Shown here: positions 9,079 to 18,132 of the stretch, piece after piece
How positions within the stretch are numbered: position 1 is the stretch's first letter
How the letters are laid out: the number at the start of each line of letters is the position of its first letter
Assembly: GCA_000754445.1 (NCBI GenBank)
Contig: JNSD01000013.1
Location: 228,600 to 292,599, forward strand
DNA length: 64,000 nt
Origin: an actinobacterium acMicro-4
GTDB lineage: Bacteria > Actinomycetota > Actinomycetes > Actinomycetales > Microbacteriaceae
Direction of reading: 5' to 3'
Made by a program: the position numbers and the translations under genes
The notes under the pieces: generated by a model
What the model was told of the DNA's origin: nothing
Database searches by the model: none
Seen by the model: only the letters and a program-made list of their open reading frames with translations

Positions 9079-10077
9079 ATGCCACACGCCCAATCCCAGG
9101 CCGAACCCCAGGCCTCACTCCCACTCTGGGCCCACCTGCACCAGAGCCTGCCACCGCACCTTCGAAGAAATCTTGGGCCACTCGCCGAGTATGTCGATGA
9201 CCCTCGGGTCACCGATGTTTTCGTCCGCGGCACGGGCTCTGTCTTTGTCGACGCGGGGGAGGGCGCACACCACGTCACGGGTCTTGCCCTCAGCCCGGGT
9301 GAGGCCACGAATCTGGCGAGGCGCCTCATCGAGTCTGGTGGCCGCCGCCTCGATGAAGCGCAGCCATTGGCGGATGTGAACTTAGGCCATGGAATCCGCG
9401 TTCACGGGGTTATTCCTCCCATTGCGCGGCTGGGGGCAGAAATATCTCTGCGTATTCATCGCCGCGGGCAGGCTTCCCTCGACACGCTGGCACTGCGCGA
9501 TGGTGCGGCCTTGATGCCCCAGCTGATATCCCTGGTCCAGGCCCGCCAGAGCCTGCTCATCACCGGTGCAACGGGTTCTGGCAAGACGACCTTAGTCGGC
9601 GCCCTAATGGCCTATGCCGGAGCGACAGAGCGCTTAGTGGTGCTGGAAGACCTGGCAGAGCTTTCTATTGATCACCCCCATGTGGTGTCATTGGAATGCC
9701 GGGTGGCGAACCTCGAGGGAGCTGGCGAGATAACCCTCGCCAGGCTTGTGAGAGAGTCACTGCGCATGAAGCCAGACCGGCTGATTGTGGGGGAGTGCCG
9801 AGGACCAGAGCTTGCCGATTTGCTGCAGGCCTTCTTGACCGGCCACCGCGGGGGAGCAACCACCATCCACGCCGGTGGCATCGACGAGATTCCAGCCCGG
9901 CTTGATGCCCTCGGAGCGCTTGCCGGCTTGAGCGAGAGACAACTGAGCACACAAGCCATCAACGCTTTTGATCGAGTCATTCATGTGGAGCGGAGCAAGG
10001 ACCAACAGCGACACCTGACACAGGGGCGTCTTGTGCGTGGACTAGACGGGAGCCTCGATGTTCGACTGGATTCCTAA
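9079..10077 (+). CDS. tadA: Tad/CpaF-family secretion ATPase
   Basis: A type II/IV secretion ATPase that powers assembly of Flp-type pili at the inner membrane. It has 332 residues. The Walker A motif GATGSGKT is at 163-170, an aspartate-box region (VVLEDLAELSI) follows, the Walker B region RLIVGECRGPE comes next, and a His-box HRGGATTIHA is present. The protein is short compared with many CpaF proteins, with only a brief N-terminal domain. It overlaps the next gene by 20 bases, and the context (GspF-like, DUF4244, TadE proteins) fixes it as the Tad motor. The start could be somewhat further downstream. Confidence 0.92.
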   Translation: MPHAQSQAEPQASLPLWAHLHQSLPPHLRRNLGPLAEYVDDPRVTDVFVRGTGSVFVDAGEGAHHVTGLALSPGEATNLARRLIESGGRRLDEAQPLADVNLGHGIRVHGVIPPIARLGAEISLRIHRRGQASLDTLALRDGAALMPQLISLVQARQSLLITGATGSGKTTLVGALMAYAGATERLVVLEDLAELSIDHPHVVSLECRVANLEGAGEITLARLVRESLRMKPDRLIVGECRGPELADLLQAFLTGHRGGATTIHAGGIDEIPARLDALGALAGLSERQLSTQAINAFDRVIHVERSKDQQRHLTQGRLVRGLDGSLDVRLDS

Positions 10078-10984
10078 GTTCTCCCGCAGAAGTCGAGACC
10101 CACCCACAGACCCGGTGGTCGCAATCAGAACCCTTGCCGCATTGCTTCAGGCCGGTTTATCAGTGCCAAGTCTGTGGGCTGAGCTTGCGAGGAATCCACG
10201 CCACGGAGCGATACCCGTGGCAATGACGAGTGCCATCTCGGAGGGTGCCAATCCCCACGATGCTCTGCAGGACCTGACCGCCGAGGCGGATTCCTCATGG
10301 AGGGCGCTTGGCGCCTGCTGGGCGATCGCTCGGGTCAGCGGCGCGCCACTGGGGCCCGCCCTGGAAGCCTTGAGCGAAGCCCTGAGCGATATCTCCAGAA
10401 CCCAGCGTCAGATCACCGCAGCGCTTGCCGGACCCCGTGCCACGACGCGCCTCGTGATGGTGTTGCCAGTGATCGGTGTGATCGGGGGTGAACTCGGTGG
10501 TCATTCCAGCGCGGGGTTTTTATTCGGCACCGGACTGGGTGGCGCAACGCTAGCCCTCGGGTTAACGATGATGGCAGGTGCCTGGTGGTGGTTGCGCTTG
10601 CTGGCCGAGCGAGCCAAGCCCGACCCCTCTGCGCTCGGGCTTGAACTTGATTTCTTTGCTATCGCAACCGGTGGTGGAGCCATCCCCGAGCGCGCCCGGG
10701 ACCTGGTGATCTCTGCCTGCTCTGAGTTCGCTCTCGACATGGGCGAACCAGAAACCCTCGATGGTCTCGTCACACTCTCCAGGCGCGCTGGCGTACCTGT
10801 TAATGCGCTTGCCAAGGCCAGTGCTAGCCTGCGCCGAGACCTGGGGCGCACTGACTCAGAGGAGCGCATGGCGCGCCTTGGTGTGTCGGTCGTGATACCG
10901 CTGGGTCTCCTTGTTCTTCCTGCTTTTGTGCTGGTCGCAGTCGTGCCGATGGCGGTGTCGTTGTGGGAGGGCTCTCTCGCTTAG
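10058..10984 (+). CDS. Tad pilus inner-membrane platform protein (TadB/TadC, GspF domain)
   Basis: This 308-residue membrane protein belongs to the GspF family that anchors the Tad ATPase. The first third is a cytosolic helical region. Hydrophobic segments follow at about 125-180, then a second cytosolic helical region, and a final pair of membrane segments after RMARLGVSVV. That end is the typical TadC ending. Many Tad loci have separate tadB and tadC genes; here one gene of this length carries both features, so it may be a merged or reduced form. It overlaps tadA by 20 bases. Confidence 0.85.
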   Translation: MFDWIPKFSRRSRDPPTDPVVAIRTLAALLQAGLSVPSLWAELARNPRHGAIPVAMTSAISEGANPHDALQDLTAEADSSWRALGACWAIARVSGAPLGPALEALSEALSDISRTQRQITAALAGPRATTRLVMVLPVIGVIGGELGGHSSAGFLFGTGLGGATLALGLTMMAGAWWWLRLLAERAKPDPSALGLELDFFAIATGGGAIPERARDLVISACSEFALDMGEPETLDGLVTLSRRAGVPVNALAKASASLRRDLGRTDSEERMARLGVSVVIPLGLLVLPAFVLVAVVPMAVSLWEGSLA

Positions 10985-11105
10985 GTGTCCACCGACTGCA
11001 GCCACACACGAACACTGGACCATCAACGATGGATTCCACCAACTACAGCCCACGCCTGCCAGGGTGTGCCCGTGACCAGCCGGTCACCAACGACAAGGAG
11101 ACACA

Positions 11106-11291
11106 ATGAGCGAGTTTACGAAGTTTGCCCCAGGCACCGACGACGACAGCGGGGCTGCCACAGCCGAATACGCGATTGCCACAATGGCGGCCGTTGGTTT
11201 TGCAGGCCTACTGGTCGTCATCATGCGCAGTGAAGAAGTCCGCCAAATACTGACCGACCTGGTGCGCAGTGCTCTCACCTTCACCGGGTGA
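11106..11291 (+). CDS. DUF4244 Flp-like pilin subunit
   Basis: The 61-residue product has a short polar leader, then SGAATAEYAIATMAAVGFAG. This combines a Gly before the pilin helix and the conserved Glu-Tyr of Flp pilins with a 20-residue hydrophobic helix. DUF4244 proteins occupy the pilin slot in actinobacterial Tad loci. An AAGGAG ribosome site lies just before the ATG. It probably forms the pilus shaft after leader cleavage, though no prepilin peptidase gene is seen in this window. The 3' end overlaps the next gene by 23 bases. Confidence 0.85.
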   Translation: MSEFTKFAPGTDDDSGAATAEYAIATMAAVGFAGLLVVIMRSEEVRQILTDLVRSALTFTG

Positions 11292-11637
11292 GACTGGCGC
11301 CATCACCGCAGAGTGGGTCATCACCCTGCCCGCCCTGGTAATGGTGGCAGCGCTACTCACCAGTGGGCTAGGAGCCGGCGTTGCCATGCAACGCCTCCAG
11401 GCCAAGGCCAGTGATTACGCCCGAGTGCTGAGCCTCGGGGGTGATCCCTCTGGCTTGCCCGGGGGTTCCCCCCAGGGCTCCATGGAGCTTAGCTACCCAC
11501 CCGAGTTAGTGTGTGTCCGCCTGAGCGATGAGCTCGACACAGGCTTGTGGGCGCTCTCGCCACTTCCTCTCGAGGCCAGTGCGTGTGCTCTAGACACGGC
11601 CGTGCGCCCGGCAGCGGATTTCCCCAGCGATGAATGA
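11269..11637 (+). CDS. TadE-like minor pilin
   Basis: A 122-residue protein with a TadE-type N-terminus: GAITAEWVITLPALVMVAAL is a pilin-like hydrophobic helix with the conserved Glu. A variable extracytoplasmic domain with two Cys near the C-terminus (VCVRL and SACAL) could form a disulphide. TadE proteins are thought to be pseudopilins needed for Flp assembly. The start is a GTG inside the preceding gene, and the end overlaps the following gene by 8 bases, so translation is coupled along the cluster. Confidence 0.82.
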   Translation: MLSPSPGETGAITAEWVITLPALVMVAALLTSGLGAGVAMQRLQAKASDYARVLSLGGDPSGLPGGSPQGSMELSYPPELVCVRLSDELDTGLWALSPLPLEASACALDTAVRPAADFPSDE

Positions 11638-11971
11638 TCGGGGAAGTGCCAGCGTGGTCGCACTCGGATGGATAGCGGTGCTGGTGCTCGGCGCTGGAGT
11701 GTTCTCGGAGGTAGCGGGTCACGTTCTCACGGCGCATCGGTTGCAGGGGGCGGTTGACCGAGCTGCTCTTGCTGCAGCCGATGTTCTCATCGGCGTGGTG
11801 CCCGGTCTGCCCTGCGACAGCGCACGCCAGATACTGCGCCACGAGCAGTTCTCTCTTGATTCCTGTGAGCTGGAAGAGTCACGTGCGCGTGTCACTGGGA
11901 CGGTCCATCGGCGGGGTATTCGGCACAGCGCACACGCTCACGCTGGAGTGGCCAATGGTGGACAGAAATAA
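11630..11971 (+). CDS. Rv3654c-like TadE-like/TadG N-terminal protein
   Basis: A 113-residue protein beginning RGSASVVALGWIAVLVLGAG, a single hydrophobic helix like those of TadE/TadG proteins. Then comes LQGAVDRAALAAADV, a pattern shared with the Tad-associated family typified by mycobacterial Rv3654c. Two Cys (PCDS and DSCEL) may pair outside the membrane. It is the last gene of the Tad cluster. The DEAD-box helicase gene often found next in other actinobacteria is absent, and topA follows instead. Confidence 0.8.
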   Translation: MNDRGSASVVALGWIAVLVLGAGVFSEVAGHVLTAHRLQGAVDRAALAAADVLIGVVPGLPCDSARQILRHEQFSLDSCELEESRARVTGTVHRRGIRHSAHAHAGVANGGQK

Positions 11972-12069
11972 TTTGTTGTGTATCGTGAGCCCCGTTGAGA
12001 ATTTCCGTCTCACTCATACAGCGCTCCCGGAGAACAACACGCTTCGAGAGTCACAGCGCAAGGAGAAGC

Positions 12070-14847
12070 GTGTCCTCCAGTAAGAAGCTCGTCATCGTCG
12101 AGTCGCCGGCAAAGGCGAAAACGATTGGGAAGTATCTGGGCGATGGCTACGAGGTCATGGCCTCTGTGGGCCACGTGCGCGACCTTGCCCACCCCCGGGA
12201 TCTCCCCGCTGAGATGAAGAAGGGGCCGTCTGGAAAATTTGGCATTGACCTCGAGAACGACTTTGCCCCCTACTACGTCACCACCGATCGCGGTAAGAAA
12301 ACAGTCGCTGACCTAAAGCGCGCTGCGAAGACCGCATCTGAAATATTGCTCGCAACAGATGAGGACCGCGAAGGCGAAGCCATCGCGTGGCACTTACTCG
12401 AAGTGTTGAAACCCAGTGTCCCGGTCAAGCGCATGGTGTTTCACGAAATCACCCAAGAGAGCATTACCGAAGCAACCAAACAGACCCGGGAACTTGATGT
12501 GGCACTGGTCGACGCGCAGGAGACCAGGCGCATCCTCGACCGCCTTTACGGGTTCGAGGTGTCCCCGGTGTTGTGGCGGCGGGTGAGTGGGGCTAAGTCG
12601 GCAGGCCGTGTTCAATCGCCAGCCCTTCGACTCATTGTTGATCGCGAACTCGAGCGCCGCTCTTTCGTCACAGCGAGTTATTCCGACATCGAAGCAGTCG
12701 TTCACAAGGCCACCGGTGAGAAGTTCACGGTGGCGCTCGCACGCCTCGATGGTCGCCGGGTTGCCTCCGGCCGTGATTTCTCTGAGGAGGGAAAGCTCAC
12801 CTCTGATGCCGTGCTTTTGCAAGAAGACCAGGCAGCAGCTCTGCAGACCGTGCTGCGTGAGCCCTCCGTCACACCCACAGTCCTGAGCGTTGAACCCAAG
12901 CCCTACACGAGACGCCCCGCGGCGCCGTTTACCACCTCGACGCTGCAGCAGGAAGCGGGACGCAAGCTCCGGTTCTCCGCTCAGCAGACGATGAGCATCG
13001 CCCAGGGTCTCTATGAGAACGGCCACCTTACCTATATGAGGACGGACTCCGTCTCGCTATCATCCCAGGCGATAAACGCGGCTCGCGTGGCAGCCACTGA
13101 GCTCTATGGTGCGAAATCAATTCCTGGTGAGCCACGTCTCTATAAGGGAAAGTCCAAGAACGCTCAGGAAGCACACGAAGCTGTTCGCCCAGCGGGCGAT
13201 CGCTTCGCCACGCCCCAGTCGCTCTCCAGCGTTTTGCGATCTGACGAGTTGAAGCTCTACGACCTAATTTGGAAGCGCACCGTCGCGAGCCAAATGGTTG
13301 ACGCGAAGGGTGAGACGGTGACGGTCACCCTGGAGGCAACTCCCCTGCCAGGCAGCGACTTCACCTCCGCCTGGTTCACAGCCTCTGGAACTGTGCTCAC
13401 AGAACGCGGCTTCCTCCAGGCCTACCAAGAGGGTAGTGATGACGAGGCCGAGGGCGCATCGGAGGATGACGCGCTTTTGCCGAAGGTGGCTGTGGGCGAA
13501 TCGGTCACCATCAGCGACGTGCTGGCTAAAGCTCACACCACTCAGCCACCCGCCAGATACACCGAGGCGAGCCTCGTCAAGGCGCTGGAAGAAAAAGGCA
13601 TCGGTCGCCCCTCGACCTATGCCTCCATCATCTCCGTCATCATCGATCGCGATTATGTGGTGCGCCGAGGCAGCGCACTGGTGCCGCAGTGGATTGCCTT
13701 CCCGGTGACCAGGCTCCTCCACGAGCGTTTCTCAGACCTTGTCGACTACGACTACACCGCAGGGCTTGAAGAAGACCTCGACAGTATTGCCCGAGGCGAA
13801 ACAAAGAGAGGCGAGTGGCTGCATCGCTTCTACTTTGGTGATGACAAGACGCGCGGCCTCAAGAAGGTGGCAGAAGATGCCACCGAGGAAATCGATGCCC
13901 GGGAGCTCAACACCCTGGAAATCAGCCCGACCATCAACCTCCGGGTTGGCAAATACGGCCCGTTCCTCGAAGTCACTGACACTGAGACCGGTGAGGTTCG
14001 AAACGTCAACCTTCCCCCCGAACTTGCTCCCGATGAGCTGACCCCGGAGCGCGCTCAAGAACTTGCCGACGCGCCTCCCGTGGTGGACCGCGTGCTGGGC
14101 GTTGACCCGGCCACGGGCCGCGAGATAGTGGCCAAGCAGGGCCGCTTTGGCCCTTATGTCACCGAGGTTTTGCCGGTGCCAGACGAGCCCACCTCCGACG
14201 AGGCTCCGAAGAAAAAGAAGAAGGTTGCCGCCGAGAAGCCCAAGACCGCATCGCTTTTCCAATCGATGGATCTTGACACGATTGATGCGGAGACGGCTCT
14301 TCGTTTGCTCGCACTCCCGCGCGAGGTGGGAGTGGATCCCGAGTCCGGGGAGATGATTACCGCACAAAACGGTCGCTATGGCCCCTATCTCAAGAAGGGC
14401 ACCGACACCCGTTCTCTCGATAGCGAGGAGGGTATCTTCGAGATTGACCTTGAGGGTGCTCTCGCGAGGTATTTAGAGCCCAAATATGGCGGTCGTCGTC
14501 AGGCTTCGGCCCTGATGACTTTTGAGGCTGACCCTGTCAGCGGGAAGCCGATTCTTCTCAAGGATGGGCGCTTTGGCCCCTATGTCACCGATGGTGAAAT
14601 CAATGCCACCGTGCCACGGGGTATGCCCATTGACCAGCTCGATTTCGAGCAGGCTGTGCAGCTAATCGCAGACAAGCGGGCGAAGGGCCCAGCCCCCAAG
14701 CGGGCAGCAAAAAAGAAAGCACCAGCAAAGAAAGCTGGTGCGAAAAAGACCACCACCACGACCGTGAGTAAGACCGGAGCCAAGAAAACCGCGGCAGCGA
14801 AGAGCGGTAAGCCGAAGACGCTCACGATCACTGAGGCGGCAGGCTAG
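12070..14847 (+). CDS. topA: DNA topoisomerase I (type IA)
   Basis: The enzyme relaxes negative supercoils through a 5'-phosphotyrosine intermediate. The GTG at 12070, with AAGGAGA just upstream, gives an N-terminus VSSSKKLVIVESPAKAKTIG. A longer in-frame extension to a TTG at 11995 lacks a ribosome site and was not used. The TOPRIM domain comes first (ATDEDREGEAIAWHL). The catalytic Tyr is in YMRTDSVSLS. There are no C-terminal zinc fingers. Instead there are several G-R-[FY]-GPY repeats, as in actinobacterial TopA, and a Lys/Ala-rich tail for DNA binding. Length is 925 residues. Confidence 0.97.
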   Translation: MSSSKKLVIVESPAKAKTIGKYLGDGYEVMASVGHVRDLAHPRDLPAEMKKGPSGKFGIDLENDFAPYYVTTDRGKKTVADLKRAAKTASEILLATDEDREGEAIAWHLLEVLKPSVPVKRMVFHEITQESITEATKQTRELDVALVDAQETRRILDRLYGFEVSPVLWRRVSGAKSAGRVQSPALRLIVDRELERRSFVTASYSDIEAVVHKATGEKFTVALARLDGRRVASGRDFSEEGKLTSDAVLLQEDQAAALQTVLREPSVTPTVLSVEPKPYTRRPAAPFTTSTLQQEAGRKLRFSAQQTMSIAQGLYENGHLTYMRTDSVSLSSQAINAARVAATELYGAKSIPGEPRLYKGKSKNAQEAHEAVRPAGDRFATPQSLSSVLRSDELKLYDLIWKRTVASQMVDAKGETVTVTLEATPLPGSDFTSAWFTASGTVLTERGFLQAYQEGSDDEAEGASEDDALLPKVAVGESVTISDVLAKAHTTQPPARYTEASLVKALEEKGIGRPSTYASIISVIIDRDYVVRRGSALVPQWIAFPVTRLLHERFSDLVDYDYTAGLEEDLDSIARGETKRGEWLHRFYFGDDKTRGLKKVAEDATEEIDARELNTLEISPTINLRVGKYGPFLEVTDTETGEVRNVNLPPELAPDELTPERAQELADAPPVVDRVLGVDPATGREIVAKQGRFGPYVTEVLPVPDEPTSDEAPKKKKKVAAEKPKTASLFQSMDLDTIDAETALRLLALPREVGVDPESGEMITAQNGRYGPYLKKGTDTRSLDSEEGIFEIDLEGALARYLEPKYGGRRQASALMTFEADPVSGKPILLKDGRFGPYVTDGEINATVPRGMPIDQLDFEQAVQLIADKRAKGPAPKRAAKKKAPAKKAGAKKTTTTTVSKTGAKKTAAAKSGKPKTLTITEAAG

Positions 14848-15467
14848 TGGCCGGGGTCTTCATCACCTTCGAGGGCGGTGATGGCTCGGGCAAGACCACG
14901 CAGATTAGTCTTCTGCAAACATGGCTCTCCAACAAAGGTCACACCGTCGTAGTGACCAGGGAGCCAGGGGGCACGGACCTCGGCAACGAATTACGAGACA
15001 TCATCCTCCACAGCACCGGTTTCATTGCCCCGAGGGCAGAAGCGCTGCTCTATGCAGCAGATCGTTCACACCACATCCACACCCTGGTTCGCCCAGCCCT
15101 CGAGCGCGGTGATGTTGTCGTCCAAGATCGCTACATCGATTCCTCCGTCGCCTACCAAGGTGCTGGACGCGTCTTGGACGCAACCGAGGTGCGAGAGCTC
15201 TCGCTCTGGGCGACGGAGCGACTGATGCCACACCTCACGATTTTGCTCGATGTTCCCGCGGATGTCGCTAAAGCCCGCCAACTCGGAGACGAACGCCGTT
15301 TTGATCGACTCGAAGCTGAAGCGCAGGATTTCCACGAGCGCGTTCGAGAGAGCTATCTTGCTCTGGCCGAGGCTGAGCCGGATCGCTTCCTTGTTATCGA
15401 TGGAACCGCGTCAGTGGAATCCATTCATCAGGCAATTACCACGCGCGTGTCAGACGTGGTCGGCTAG
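14847..15467 (+). CDS. tmk: Thymidylate kinase
   Basis: Tmk phosphorylates dTMP to dTDP for DNA synthesis. The 206-residue protein has a P-loop EGGDGSGKTT at residues 8-17, a DRYIDSSVAYQG substrate-binding region and the REPGGT motif. The GTG start shares a base with the TAG of topA, so the two are coupled. The order topA-tmk-holB is a standard actinobacterial replication cluster. Confidence 0.97.
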   Translation: MAGVFITFEGGDGSGKTTQISLLQTWLSNKGHTVVVTREPGGTDLGNELRDIILHSTGFIAPRAEALLYAADRSHHIHTLVRPALERGDVVVQDRYIDSSVAYQGAGRVLDATEVRELSLWATERLMPHLTILLDVPADVAKARQLGDERRFDRLEAEAQDFHERVRESYLALAEAEPDRFLVIDGTASVESIHQAITTRVSDVVG

Positions 15468-15476
15468 CCTTTGTCC

Positions 15477-16622
15477 ATGACCCTCTGGGATGAGCTCGTT
15501 GGCCAAGACCAGGCTATTTCTCTGATGAAAGACGCTGCCAGGCCAGGCTCCCAGGCGATGACCCACGCGTGGCTGATTACGGGTCCTCCTGGGTCGGGAC
15601 GTTCAACACTCGCCCACGCCTTTGCCGCTGAACTGGTGGGGGTCGGCAGTGACCCGGTGCGCTGCGCTCAGGTGGTCGCTGGCGCCCACCCCGATGTGTC
15701 GATTCTTGCCACCGATCGGGTCACCATCACCATCGATGAGGTCCGAGCGCTGGTCTCCTTCTCCTATTTCTCCCCCTCCACAGCGAACTACCGTGTTGTC
15801 GTGGTCGAGGATGCCGACCGAATGACCGAGCGGACCTCGAACGTGTTGTTGAAAGCCCTGGAGGAGCCACCACCCCAGACCGTGTGGGTGTTGTGTGCTC
15901 CGAGTCCGGCCGATGTTTTGCCCACAATTCGCTCCCGCATGAGAAGCATCACTTTGCACGTGCCAACGGTGAGCCAGGTTGCCGCTCTGATTGTCGCTCG
16001 CGAGGGCGTTGACGAAGAGACCGCTCTCGTCGCCGCCAGAGAAGCACAGAGCCATATCGGCATGGCCACCCGCTTGGCTACTGACGAAGACTCCAGACGC
16101 CGCCGCGACGACTATGTCGCTGCTGTTCTTGGCATTGGTTCTGTGTCGCAGGCCATGGCTGCCGCGGCTGCGCTACTGGACCTCGCGAAAAAAGATGCGG
16201 AGGCGCTGGTGACCAAACAGGATTCTGATGAGCGTGATGCGTTGCTGAGGTCGTTGGGTGTGCAACCCGGCGGTGCTATTCCCTCGGCGCTGCGCTCACA
16301 TGTGAAGGCACTGGAGGAAGACCAGAAGCGTCGTTCCACCCGCAGCCTGCGTGATGCTGTTGACCGGATTCTTGTCGATGTGATGTCTGTTGTGCGCGAT
16401 GTTCTGATGCTTCAAGTGGGAGCAGGGGTTGAGCTGGTCAACCAGCGCCACCTCCCAGCAATCGAAGACCGCGCTGCGAACACCACGTCCTCTCTGACAC
16501 TGTCGGCTCTGGATGCCCTCAACCAGGCGAGGCAGCGGATGTCTCATAACTCACCGCCCCTGTTGGTTCTTGAGTCGCTCTTGATTCAAATCAGCGGACG
16601 AGTTCCGGAGGTGAGCTCATGA
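15477..16622 (+). CDS. holB: DNA polymerase III delta' subunit
   Basis: Delta' is part of the clamp loader. The 381-residue protein begins MTLWDELVGQDQAI. A TTG six bases upstream is a poorer start. It has a Walker A GPPGSGRST with Arg in the place of Lys, and an EDADRM Walker-B-like stretch. The SRC arginine motif is represented only by the variant LPTIRSRMR. ATP-binding residues are relaxed in this subunit, which is normal for delta'. It lies 9 bases after tmk, and its TGA overlaps the next start as ATGA. Confidence 0.93.
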   Translation: MTLWDELVGQDQAISLMKDAARPGSQAMTHAWLITGPPGSGRSTLAHAFAAELVGVGSDPVRCAQVVAGAHPDVSILATDRVTITIDEVRALVSFSYFSPSTANYRVVVVEDADRMTERTSNVLLKALEEPPPQTVWVLCAPSPADVLPTIRSRMRSITLHVPTVSQVAALIVAREGVDEETALVAAREAQSHIGMATRLATDEDSRRRRDDYVAAVLGIGSVSQAMAAAAALLDLAKKDAEALVTKQDSDERDALLRSLGVQPGGAIPSALRSHVKALEEDQKRRSTRSLRDAVDRILVDVMSVVRDVLMLQVGAGVELVNQRHLPAIEDRAANTTSSLTLSALDALNQARQRMSHNSPPLLVLESLLIQISGRVPEVSS

Positions 16623-18109
16623 AGCGGATCGCCCTAGCGACCATTGCCGCTGCGAGTCTGGTGTGGGGTGCCGGGTGCGCGAGCGAGCCCGTCGAACCCC
16701 AGGATTCGAGGTCCTATTACTTTGATCAGGAAATTGACTGGGATGACTGCGATTCTGGGGCTCAGTGCGCTGTCATTCGAGCGCCACTCAACTGGGATGA
16801 CTTGGACGCCAGACAAGATATCGAGTTAGCACTCTCGCGCCACAGCGCCACCGGTGAGGCTCAAGGCTCACTGCTTGTGAATCCTGGTGGTCCGGGAGCG
16901 AGCGGTTTCACTTTCGTTCGTGATTCTGTTGATTTTGCGGTCGGGTCAGCACTTCGTGAGTCATTCGACATTGTGGGTTGGGACCCCCGGGGCGTGAACG
17001 AGTCCACAGCTGTCTCCTGCGCCACGAGTGATGCCCACCTGGACTACTTCTTTTTTGGCGAGCTCGAAGCAGAGCCAGATACCCCCGAGTGGGATGCGGA
17101 GCTCCTCGCTGAGTCCATCCGGTTTGGCGCGGAATGCCTCGACAACACTGGTGAGCTCCTGCAATACGTCGACACGATGTCGACTGTTCGTGATCTTGAT
17201 TTGTTGCGCCATCTCCTTGGCGATGGACAACTCAACTACCTGGGCTACTCCTATGGAACCTTGATTGGCGCCCTCTACATAGACACCTTCCCCGAGAACG
17301 TGGGGCGCCTGGTTTTGGATGGTCCGGTCGACCCTGCAGCAAGTCAATTTGATCTCGTACTGAATCAATACCGTGGCTTTGAAGAAGCCCTCATGGCGTA
17401 TGTTGACTACTGCATCGAGATGGCCGTGTGTCCCTTTGAGGGCGATCGGGACGCACAGTTGAACGCTGTGTCGGAGCTCTATGACCGCTTGGAAGAAGAC
17501 CCACTCCGACACAGTGATGGTCGCTTGGTTGATAACTCCATGTTGCGCACCGCGATGGTGACGACCCTCTACTCACAAGACAACTGGAGCTATCTCACCC
17601 AGCTTTTTGTTGAGGTGGACCAGGGGCTGACCGACACCGCGATGTTCCTCGTTGATTTCTATTACGACCGCCAAGACGGTGTCTATCAAGACAATTCGAT
17701 GGAGGCATTTATTGCCATCAACTGTCTTGACTACCCCGCGGAATATGACCCCGAGGTGATTGCTGCTCAAGGGGAGCAATTACGAGAGGTCGCTCCCTAT
17801 ACGGCGAGGCCCAGCGAGTATGGCGACCTGGTCTGCCAGAACTGGCCGTTCCCGCCCCGTCTGACAAAAGGCCCGGTGAGTGGAGAGGGAGCCAATCCCG
17901 TCCTCGTTATTGGCACCACAGGGGACCCTGCCACTCCCTATAACTGGTCGCTGTCGTTGGCGGAGCAGTTAGGCCAGGCCAGACACCTGACTCTGGAGGC
18001 CGAGGGTCACCTGGCGTATAACAAGGACTCCGCCTGTATCAACGACGCCGTTGAGCAGTACTTTCTTACTGGCGCATTGCCAGAGGATGGGCTGATCTGC
18101 AGCTCCTAG
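16619..18109 (+). CDS. Secreted lipoprotein, TAP-like alpha/beta hydrolase
   Basis: A 496-residue exported hydrolase. The N-terminus is a signal peptide ending in a lipobox (VWGAGC), so the mature protein should be anchored to the outer leaflet. NPGGPGASG forms the oxyanion region, GYSYGT holds the nucleophile Ser, and a C-terminal TAP-like segment has VIGTTGDPATPY and AEGHLAY for the Asp and His. This is the pattern of actinobacterial tripeptidyl aminopeptidases and related esterases. The exact substrate (peptide or ester) is undetermined. ATGA overlap with holB. Confidence 0.9.
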   Translation: MKRIALATIAAASLVWGAGCASEPVEPQDSRSYYFDQEIDWDDCDSGAQCAVIRAPLNWDDLDARQDIELALSRHSATGEAQGSLLVNPGGPGASGFTFVRDSVDFAVGSALRESFDIVGWDPRGVNESTAVSCATSDAHLDYFFFGELEAEPDTPEWDAELLAESIRFGAECLDNTGELLQYVDTMSTVRDLDLLRHLLGDGQLNYLGYSYGTLIGALYIDTFPENVGRLVLDGPVDPAASQFDLVLNQYRGFEEALMAYVDYCIEMAVCPFEGDRDAQLNAVSELYDRLEEDPLRHSDGRLVDNSMLRTAMVTTLYSQDNWSYLTQLFVEVDQGLTDTAMFLVDFYYDRQDGVYQDNSMEAFIAINCLDYPAEYDPEVIAAQGEQLREVAPYTARPSEYGDLVCQNWPFPPRLTKGPVSGEGANPVLVIGTTGDPATPYNWSLSLAEQLGQARHLTLEAEGHLAYNKDSACINDAVEQYFLTGALPEDGLICSS

Positions 18110-18132
18110 GTTCCCGGGACTACCATGAGGTA

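Noticed and set aside
12010..12069. Upstream extension of topA to a TTG at 11995
   Set aside because: No ribosome site, and the extension is not like TopA N-termini; the GTG at 12070 has AAGGAGA.
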